From assembly GCF_014202475.1 (NCBI RefSeq), contig NZ_JACHGV010000004.1:186001-250000 (forward strand): a DNA stretch of 64,000 nucleotides, read 5' to 3'. The notes beneath the pieces were generated by a model. That model searched no databases, was not told where the DNA came from, and saw only the letters and a program-made list of their open reading frames with translations. Source of the DNA: Streptomyces paradoxus (GTDB lineage Bacteria > Actinomycetota > Actinomycetes > Streptomycetales > Streptomycetaceae). Positions within the stretch are counted from its first letter, which is position 1. Every line of letters begins with the position of its first letter. Position numbers and translations under genes: made by a program. Below, one piece after another: positions 58,500 through 64,000 of this stretch.

Positions 58500-59189
58500 A
58501 TGTCCTCGATGCGAAAGACCACGTCCGCCCTGGCCGTTCTCGGACTCGGCATCGTGACGGCCGGTCTCGGCACGGCCGTGCCCGCGGCGGCGGCCCCCGT
58601 CGCGGAGCAGCCCCATGCCGGATTCGTCGCCAAGTCCGACACGTCCGCCACCACGTCCGCCGACTCCGACGCGAGAGCCTTCTTCCAGGCCGTCCTCGCG
58701 TCCGTCGCCGAGAAGCGCGCCGAGAACCCGAGTGCCGCCGCGGCCGTCACCGTCGTCTACGACGCCTCCCGCGCGCCCACGTTCAGGACGCAGATAGCGC
58801 GCAGCACCCAGATATGGAACAGCTCGGTGTCGAACGTGAAGCTCCAGTCGGGCTCCGCGTCGGCGGCCGACTTCAGCTACCGGGAGGGCAACGACTCCCG
58901 CGGCTCGTACGCCTCCACCGACGGCCGGGGCAACGGCTACATCTTCCTGGACTACCGGCAGAACCAGCAGTACGACTCCACGCGGGTCACCGCCCACGAG
59001 ACGGGCCACGTCCTCGGGCTGCCCGACCACTACTCGGGCCCGTGCGGTGAGCTGATGTCCGGTGGTGGGCCCGGCCCGTCCTGCACCAACGCCAACCCGA
59101 ACGCGGCCGAGCGGGCCCGGGTCGACCGGCTCTGGGCCGGCGGCCTGGCGGCGGCGATGGACAAGGCCCTGGAGAAGTCGGCCCGTTGA
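58500..59189 (+). CDS. snpA: Snapalysin, M7 small neutral metalloprotease
   Basis: 229 residues from ATG 58500, with AAGGAG upstream. The signal peptide is [18 protein letters not shown] ending PAAAA. A propeptide follows. The zinc motif is [11 protein letters not shown] (H166, E167, H170, D176), the extended HExxHxxGxxD of family M7. [16 protein letters not shown] is conserved in snapalysins. The protein is a secreted milk-hydrolysing protease activated by the divergent LysR gene. The preproprotein length fits the family. A terminator follows at 59199. Confidence 0.93.
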   Translation: MSSMRKTTSALAVLGLGIVTAGLGTAVPAAAAPVAEQPHAGFVAKSDTSATTSADSDARAFFQAVLASVAEKRAENPSAAAAVTVVYDASRAPTFRTQIARSTQIWNSSVSNVKLQSGSASAADFSYREGNDSRGSYASTDGRGNGYIFLDYRQNQQYDSTRVTAHETGHVLGLPDHYSGPCGELMSGGGPGPSCTNANPNAAERARVDRLWAGGLAAAMDKALEKSAR

Positions 59190-59198
59190 TACCCCATG

Positions 59199-59237
59199 CG
59201 GATACGGCCGTCCCGCTGTGCGGGGCGGCCGTATCCG
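59199..59237. terminator. Hairpin after snpA
   Basis: CGGATACGGCCG and CGGCCGTATCCG arms with an inner CCCGC/GCGGG stem around TGT. It lies between convergent genes and may serve both. Confidence 0.85.
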
Positions 59238-59257
59238 GGTGTGCGGACCGGGGCCGG

Positions 59258-60259
59258 TCAGCGGCCTTCGTGGAGCGTGAGGTCCGTGACGACCGCGCGG
59301 TGGTCGGTGTCGGCCAGGTCCAGGATGCGGGTTCGGCTCGCGCCGAAGTCCTCCGAGACCAGGACGTGGTCGATCTGCACGCCGAGCGTGGGTGCCGTCC
59401 GGGCCGGCCAGGTGGCCGTGCGGTCGGCTCCGTCCAGCCGGGAGGCGTCGCGCAGGCCGGTGTCGAGGATGCGGCGGAAGGCCGCGTGGTCCTGGGAGGC
59501 GTTGAAATCCCCGGCCAGGACGAGAGGGGTGCCCGGGTCGGCGGTGGCCGCCTCGCGCAGGGCGGCGAGCTCGCGGTGCCAGAGGTCCACCTGCCCGGGC
59601 AGCGGGGGCATGGGGTGGGCGAGCTGGAGCCGTACGGCGTGCCCGTCCACGTCGGCGACCGCCCCGGGCATGCCCATCGTGCCGGGTACGCCCCCGGTGG
59701 GCCGCAGCGGGAAGCGGCTGAGGATGACGGAGCCCTCGGAGCCGCCGCCCTCGACGGCCCGGCGGTGCGGGTAGTCCTGCGAGAGGTCCCGCTTCAGCAG
59801 CGCGTCGCACTCGTAGTCGCACTCCTCCACGAAGACCACGTCCGGTTTCTCGCGGCGGACGGTGGTGACGAGAGAGGCGGTGCCCTGGCCGAACTCGACG
59901 TTGGAGGTCAGCACGCGCAGGTCGGCGACCGGGCGGCCCACCGGGTCGCCGACCTTGCCGTACGGCTCGATGAACCAGGCCAGCAGGCCGAGCAGGACGA
60001 CGCCCCAGACCGTCCCGGGCCACCAGCGGGACAGCAGCGTGAGCAGCAGCGCCACGGCGGTGGGGACGAGCAGCCAGGGGAGGAAGGCGAGGAGCTGCGG
60101 GACGGGGGTGATGCCGTCGCTGTCGGCGACCCGGAAGCCGACGACCACACTCACGCCGGCGAACAGCAGGCCCGCACACCAGGCGCCGAACCGCCGCCCG
60201 GGCGGACGGTGTTCCCGCCCGTCGTTCCCGGCGGTCCACTCGGCAGTGTCGGTGTCCAA
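59258..60259 (-). CDS. Membrane endonuclease/exonuclease/phosphatase family protein
   Basis: 333 residues from TTG 60259, with GGAAGG 7 nt upstream; no good ATG exists in frame without overlapping the upstream gene. Three N-terminal helices (FGAWCAGLLFAGVSVVVGF, LLAFLPWLLVPTAVALLLTLL, VWGVVLLGLLAWFIEPYG) anchor an extracytoplasmic EEP domain. Active-site motifs are LTSNVEFG, DVVFVEECDYE, GDFNASQDHAAF, IDHVLVS and DTDHRAVV. It probably hydrolyses phosphodiesters outside the membrane. It follows the alpha/beta hydrolase with 43 bp between, same strand. Confidence 0.83.
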   Translation of the reverse strand: MDTDTAEWTAGNDGREHRPPGRRFGAWCAGLLFAGVSVVVGFRVADSDGITPVPQLLAFLPWLLVPTAVALLLTLLSRWWPGTVWGVVLLGLLAWFIEPYGKVGDPVGRPVADLRVLTSNVEFGQGTASLVTTVRREKPDVVFVEECDYECDALLKRDLSQDYPHRRAVEGGGSEGSVILSRFPLRPTGGVPGTMGMPGAVADVDGHAVRLQLAHPMPPLPGQVDLWHRELAALREAATADPGTPLVLAGDFNASQDHAAFRRILDTGLRDASRLDGADRTATWPARTAPTLGVQIDHVLVSEDFGASRTRILDLADTDHRAVVTDLTLHEGR

Positions 60260-60302
60260 GGCCCGGCCTTCCGTTCGCGGTGGGGTATGCCCGAATCCTC
60301 CC

Positions 60303-61112
60303 TCAAAGACGGGGTGGGGCGGAGGAAGGTTGCCGTGCATCGACCCGGGCCAGCAACTCCTCCAGCGCGGCGTCGAACACCTCCGGGCGTTCCAGGTTGG
60401 GCATGTGGGCCGCGCCGTCGACGATGTGCAGCTCCGCGTCGGGGAGGGCCGCGTGCAGGGCCAGGGCGCCGGAGACGGGTGTGAAGGTGTCGTCGGCTCC
60501 CACGACGACCAGGGCCGGGACGGAGACGTGCGGCAGCAGGGGGCCGTAGTCGGGGCGCCGGGCACGGGCGCGCAGGGCCGCGGCGGCGCCCTCGGGGGCG
60601 GTGGCGGTCATCATGCCGTGGACGTGCGCCTTGACCTCGGCGGACGCGTAGGGGGCGACCATCCGCTCCAGGACCTCGTCGGCGTAACCGCGCATGCCCT
60701 CGGCGAGGAGACGGTCGGCCATGGCGTCGCGGGTGCGCACGCCCTCGGGGGTCTCCGCGGACGGGGAGGTGTCCGCGAGGACCAGGCCGCGGACGCGTTC
60801 GGGGAACAGGCGGTAGCAGTCCATGACGATCTGCCCGCCCATCGACAGGCCCGCCAGGACGAACGACTCCACGTTCAGCTCGTCCAGCAGGGCCTCGATG
60901 TCCCGGGCGAACTCCGAGAAGTCCGTGACGGCCGGGGCGGTGGGGGAGGCGCCGTAGCCGCGCAGGTCGGGGGCGATGACGCGGCGGGTACCCGGGAACC
61001 TCGCGAGCTGCGGGGCCCACATCGTGCGGTCGAAGGGGTGGCCGTGGACGAGGACCAGGGGTACCCGATGCGTATCGGTCCCCTTGTCCTCGTATGCGAG
61101 GAAGGGTGCCAT
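60303..61112 (-). CDS. Alpha/beta-fold hydrolase
   Basis: A 269-residue protein. The nucleophile elbow is GLSMGGQ (Ser90), the oxyanion motif is VHGHPFD, and the acid and histidine lie near GADDTFTPVSG and DGAAHMPN (about 235). It is a cytosolic esterase/lactonase-like enzyme with unknown substrate. It is divergent from the MocR-type regulator, and the gap has two exact direct repeats, so it is likely its regulatory target. Confidence 0.85.
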   Translation of the reverse strand: MAPFLAYEDKGTDTHRVPLVLVHGHPFDRTMWAPQLARFPGTRRVIAPDLRGYGASPTAPAVTDFSEFARDIEALLDELNVESFVLAGLSMGGQIVMDCYRLFPERVRGLVLADTSPSAETPEGVRTRDAMADRLLAEGMRGYADEVLERMVAPYASAEVKAHVHGMMTATAPEGAAAALRARARRPDYGPLLPHVSVPALVVVGADDTFTPVSGALALHAALPDAELHIVDGAAHMPNLERPEVFDAALEELLARVDARQPSSAPPRL

Positions 61113-61138
61113 GGCGTCGACCCTAGGCCGCCCAACTA

Positions 61139-61172
61139 CTCGGTGCAATAAGATCTTTGCTCTCGGTGCAAT
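61139..61172. promoter_or_regulatory. Direct repeats CTCGGTGCAAT x2, candidate MocR operator
   Basis: Exact 11-bp copies at 61139-61149 and 61162-61172, 23 bp start to start, in the 79-bp gap between the divergent hydrolase and MocR gene. Direct repeats about two turns apart are the known MocR/PdxR operator layout. Confidence 0.7.
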
Positions 61173-61191
61173 CCAAGGGGGAGACCGGCCG

Positions 61192-62538
61192 ATGAGTGAC
61201 TACCGGCGCATCGCCGACCGCATCGCCGACGACATCGCCACCGGCCGGCTGCGGCCGGGCCAGCGGCTGCCGCCGCAGCGGGCGTTCGCACGGCGGCGGG
61301 GCATCGCCCCGTCCACGGCCGGGCGCGTCTACGGCGAACTCGTGCGGCGCGGGCTGGTCGTCGGGGAGGTCGGGCGCGGCACCTTCGTACGGGCCGCACC
61401 GGACGGCCCGGCGGGGCTGGCGCTCACCGAGCCCGGTCCGGCCGCCGCGCCCGTGAACCTGGAGCTCAACTACCCCGTCGCGCCCGGCCAGCCGGAGCTG
61501 CTCGCCCCCGTCCTTACGCCGCTGCTGCGCCCCGACGTGCTGGCCGAGGCGCTGTTACCGGCCGCCGCCACCGGCACCGAGGCGGCCCGGGAGGCCGCGG
61601 CCACGCTGCTCACCACCCCGGGCTGGCGCCCCGCCCCCGAACGGCTGCTGTTCACCGGCAACGCCCGGCAGGCCATCGCAGCCGTCCTGGCCTCGCTGGT
61701 CCGGCCGGGCGGCCGGGTGGGTGTGGAGCAGCTGACGTATCCGCTGGTCAAGGAGATCGCGGCGCGGCTCGGCATCACCCTGGTGCCGCTGGCCGGGGAC
61801 GCGGCCGGGCTGCTCCCGGAGGCCGTGGCGGCAGCGCACCGTTCGGCGCCGCTGTCCGCCCTGTACGTGCAGCCGACGCTGCACAACCCGACGTCCCTGA
61901 CGACGAGCGGGCCGCGGCTGCTGCAACTCGCCCAGCTGGTCCACGACCTGAACCTGCCGGTGGTGGAGGACCGCATCTGGTCCTTCCTCCGGGAGCCCGG
62001 TGATCCGCTCGCCGTGCACGCCCCGGCCCTCACCCACGTCGTCGACGGGCTCTCCAAACGGGTCGCCCCGGGGCTCACCGCCGGGTTCCTCGTGGTGCCG
62101 CCGCACCGGGTCGCCGCGGTGGGCGACGCCGTGCGGTCGGGCGGGTGGAGCGCGGGGCGGTTCGCGCTGGAGGCGGCCGTGCGGTGGACCGGGGAAGGGA
62201 CGGTGGCCCGGCTGGTGGAGGCCAAGCGGGCGGACGCGGTACGGCGGCAGCGGATCCTCGCCGAGGAACTCGCGGGCTTCGCCGTACGGTCCGACCCGGC
62301 CTCCTACTTCGCCTGGTGGGAGCTGCCCGCCCCGTGGCGTGCGGACACCTTCACGGCCGCCGCCGCAGCGCACGGCATCGCCGTCACGCCCGGCCCGGCC
62401 TTCGCGGTCGCCCCCGGGCACACGCCCGACGCCGTCAGGCTCGGGCTCGCGTCGGCGCCGGAACCGGATCTGCGACGGGCACTGCGGACCCTCGCGCACG
62501 TCGCCGCGCGGCGATCCGGGGACCGTACCGGCCCGTGA
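61192..62538 (+). CDS. MocR/PdxR-type regulator (GntR HTH fused to aminotransferase domain)
   Basis: 448 residues from ATG 61192. The GntR winged HTH is about 1-70 (DDIATGRLRPGQRLPPQRAF then ARRRGIAPSTAGRVYGELVR). The PLP-dependent type I aminotransferase-like domain is about 95-440, with the Schiff-base lysine in DGLSKRVAPG (K289) and the conserved QPTLHNPTS. It senses PLP or an amino acid. Its neighbour is a hydrolase and no pdx genes are nearby. The 3' end overlaps the convergent membrane gene by 104 bp. Confidence 0.87.
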   Translation: MSDYRRIADRIADDIATGRLRPGQRLPPQRAFARRRGIAPSTAGRVYGELVRRGLVVGEVGRGTFVRAAPDGPAGLALTEPGPAAAPVNLELNYPVAPGQPELLAPVLTPLLRPDVLAEALLPAAATGTEAAREAAATLLTTPGWRPAPERLLFTGNARQAIAAVLASLVRPGGRVGVEQLTYPLVKEIAARLGITLVPLAGDAAGLLPEAVAAAHRSAPLSALYVQPTLHNPTSLTTSGPRLLQLAQLVHDLNLPVVEDRIWSFLREPGDPLAVHAPALTHVVDGLSKRVAPGLTAGFLVVPPHRVAAVGDAVRSGGWSAGRFALEAAVRWTGEGTVARLVEAKRADAVRRQRILAEELAGFAVRSDPASYFAWWELPAPWRADTFTAAAAAHGIAVTPGPAFAVAPGHTPDAVRLGLASAPEPDLRRALRTLAHVAARRSGDRTGP

Positions 62539-63403
62539 GCCAGGCGCCGGCCGCCACCGCCAGGCCCAGCACGCACAGCAGCCAGGACACCGTGCGCAGT
62601 GTGGCCGTCAGGGCGTCGTAGACCGCGCCCGCGGCCGGCCGGTGGAGGTCGTCGGGCAGGTCGGCGAGAGTGAGGCGGCGGCCGATCGCGACGGCGAGGA
62701 CCAGCAGCACGCCGCCCAGGGCCGTGCCCAGGGCGAGGGCGGTGACCGCGCGGCGGCGGCACGCGGCGACGGTGATCCCGGCGACCGCGAGGACGGCGGC
62801 GGCCAGCGGCAGCCAGAGGGCGGCGGTGTCCAGCACGTGGTACCCCTTGCGCAGCCGGTCCACGTCCTCGGCCGGGAGCACCGGGATCCGCGTGTGCGTG
62901 ACCGGGATGCGGTGGGCGAACGGCACGTGGTTGTCGGAGAGTTGCTGTTTGACCCGGGCGATGACGGGGGCCGGGTCGACGGTGACCGGGGCGCCCTGCG
63001 CGCCGTCGTCGCGCAGGGCGCGCAGCACCGCGCCGTGCACGGCCCGGTTCGCCGCGTCCCAGGCCGTGCGGTACGCCTCGGTGCGGGTGAAGGAGCGCGC
63101 GGCGTCGTGCACGAAGGGGCCGATCTCCCCGCGCAGCGGACCGGAGCCGGCCGCGGGCGCGGCCTCCCGCAGGACGCCGTCCCCGACGGCCTCCGCCACC
63201 GCGCCCCGCACGTCCGGGTCGGCGGCGAGCGGTGCCATCGTCCGGACCCAGCGGCCGGTGTCGGTGAGCCCGTGGGCCGCCCAGGACGCCAGCGCCCCGA
63301 ACGGCACCAGCAGGCACGCCAGGGTGAGCAGAACGGCCGACAGGACGTTCCGCGCTCGTGGGGGCGCCTTCTCGGCTACGGGCGCCCGGTCGCGCTCGGT
63401 CAC
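62435..63403 (-). CDS. Multi-pass membrane protein, unknown function
   Basis: 322 residues from GTG 63403, whose GGAAGG is immediately adjacent, so the start is uncertain. Helices include NVLSAVLLTLACLLVPFGALASW near the N-terminus, LWLPLAAAVLAVAGITVAAC, TALALGTALGGVLLVLAVAI and WLLCVLGLAVAAGAWLTG. A large extracytoplasmic part lies between the first and second helices. I do not recognise the family. Its C-terminal 35 codons overlap the MocR gene on the other strand. Confidence 0.7.
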   Translation of the reverse strand: MTERDRAPVAEKAPPRARNVLSAVLLTLACLLVPFGALASWAAHGLTDTGRWVRTMAPLAADPDVRGAVAEAVGDGVLREAAPAAGSGPLRGEIGPFVHDAARSFTRTEAYRTAWDAANRAVHGAVLRALRDDGAQGAPVTVDPAPVIARVKQQLSDNHVPFAHRIPVTHTRIPVLPAEDVDRLRKGYHVLDTAALWLPLAAAVLAVAGITVAACRRRAVTALALGTALGGVLLVLAVAIGRRLTLADLPDDLHRPAAGAVYDALTATLRTVSWLLCVLGLAVAAGAWLTGRYGPRIAARRRARGSAVPVADPVPAPTRARA

Positions 63404-63552
63404 CCTTCCAGGCAAGGCGCCCGCGGCCCGGCCCGCGAGCGCAACAACGGCGTCCGGCCGTACAGCGGGCGCCCCGCAGCGCACTCCACCTGCGAGAAGC
63501 GGCCGTCACGGGACCCTCGGCGGACTCACCCGAACGGGTGTCCCGGTTCCCG

Positions 63553-63993
63553 TCAGCCGATCCGCCGGCCCGCGGCGTCCTCGTGCGTGTAGTAGCGGTA
63601 GAACACCATCGCCAGGACGGCCGCCCCCACCAGCAGTCCGAGGCCGCTGGAGCTGAACACGGAGGCGCCGGTCTGGCTGTAGAGGAAGCCGACCGCGCAG
63701 CCCGAGAAGACGAACCAGCACAGCGCGTGCAGTTCGCGGGGCAGCCGCGGTGCCAGCGCGCACACGGCGGCGAACAGCACGGCGAACACCAGCGCCGTGA
63801 CGAAGCCGAACAGCACGTTCCAGCCGGTGATGGGCCCGCCGTGGCGCTGGTTGGCCGCCGCCCAGAAGCCGTAGATGAGCCCGAGCACCACGGGCAGGCC
63901 GACCTTCACGGCGGCGTGGACCCGCGGGCCGAACACATCGGGCCTGCGGCGTTGCGTGATCATCCTGCGTGAGGCGGGTGCCGCATGAGCCAT
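63553..63993 (-). CDS. Small four-helix membrane protein, unknown function
   Basis: 146 residues from ATG 63993. After a basic N-terminus (RRMITQRRRPD) four helices follow (VKVGLPVVLGLIYGFWAAA, VLFGFVTALVFAVLFAAVCAL, ALCWFVFSGCAVGFLYSQ, GLGLLVGAAVLAMVFYRYY). I recognise no family. It lies near the right edge, so its promoter and upstream neighbour are outside the window. Confidence 0.7.
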   Translation of the reverse strand: MAHAAPASRRMITQRRRPDVFGPRVHAAVKVGLPVVLGLIYGFWAAANQRHGGPITGWNVLFGFVTALVFAVLFAAVCALAPRLPRELHALCWFVFSGCAVGFLYSQTGASVFSSSGLGLLVGAAVLAMVFYRYYTHEDAAGRRIG

Positions 63994-64000
63994 GACAGCT

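Noticed and set aside
1..64000. CRISPR array, rRNA or tRNA genes
   Set aside because: I saw no regularly spaced identical repeats beyond the short tandem tracts listed, and no cloverleaf with a TTCGA-type T-arm. A tRNA scan would confirm this.

Overview
This is high-GC actinobacterial chromosome, almost certainly a Streptomyces. Signs are the extreme third-position GC, frequent GTG/TTG starts, ATGA start/stop overlaps, two branched-chain alpha-keto acid dehydrogenase (bkd) clusters, a snapalysin gene beside a LysR regulator, DUF2587/Bpa, a mycothiol-dependent isomerase-type protein and two perfect copies of the Streptomyces parS core. The gene order, with parS present, suggests the chromosome core not far from oriC. 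The window is mostly housekeeping and metabolic genes. I see no rRNA, tRNA, CRISPR array, insertion sequence, prophage or biosynthetic gene cluster.

Layout. (1) 1-8061: catabolic block with paaN (runs off the left edge), a divergent 3-hydroxyacyl-CoA dehydrogenase plus TetR regulator, an Lrp/AsnC regulator and the first bkd operon (E1a-E1b-E2). Nearly the same 18-bp operator-like sequence lies in the paaN/dehydrogenase gap and before the bkd operon. (2) 8148-11622: a MobA-like/DUF6457 fusion, a MoeA-like protein and a K+ channel/TrkA-N protein, with parS over the moeA/channel junction. (3) 11694-16144: DrrAB-like ABC exporter, quinone oxidoreductase, a small secreted/membrane protein and the proteasome activator Bpa. 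(4) 16218-19815: two divergent Ser/Thr kinases. (5) 20220-23833: the second bkd operon. (6) 24065-28149: cell-wall cluster with a 749-aa DUF1906/peptidoglycan-binding protein, a Tat-exported M15-like protein that has lost its zinc ligands, and a D-Ala-D-Ala carboxypeptidase. (7) 28358-39145: GntR plus MFS, methyltransferase, mycothiol-type protein, nitrilase, a decayed AraC/GlxA regulator, LURP-one protein, M18 aminopeptidase, acyl-CoA dehydrogenase, intradiol-type lipoprotein and SseB-like protein. (8) 39177-43871: TetR/MFS drug-efflux pair with a cluster of operators, pirin and an AI-2E family protein. (9) 43875-52945: multisensor PP2C phosphatase, parS, aspS, Tat intradiol dioxygenase, decayed MFS gene, Rpn-like nuclease, small PH-domain protein and metG. 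(10) 53093-63993: VWA protein with a very long acidic linker, PhoX-type phosphatase behind a PHO-box-like repeat, snpA with its LysR regulator, endonuclease/exonuclease/phosphatase protein, alpha/beta hydrolase divergent from a MocR regulator, and two membrane proteins.

How the genes work together. The two bkd operons make branched short-chain acyl-CoA starters for fatty acids and polyketides and degrade Val/Leu/Ile. Their different upstream sequences suggest separate control, the first by the adjacent Lrp and probably the TetR of the phenylacetate-type genes. The kinases, Bpa and PP2C are signalling and proteostasis functions. Regions 24-28 kb and 55-59 kb hold exported envelope and nutrient-scavenging proteins. 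The most novel-looking items are the DUF1906 protein with its M15 pseudoenzyme, the operator shared by the paa and bkd genes, and the parS copies placed over gene-start regions.
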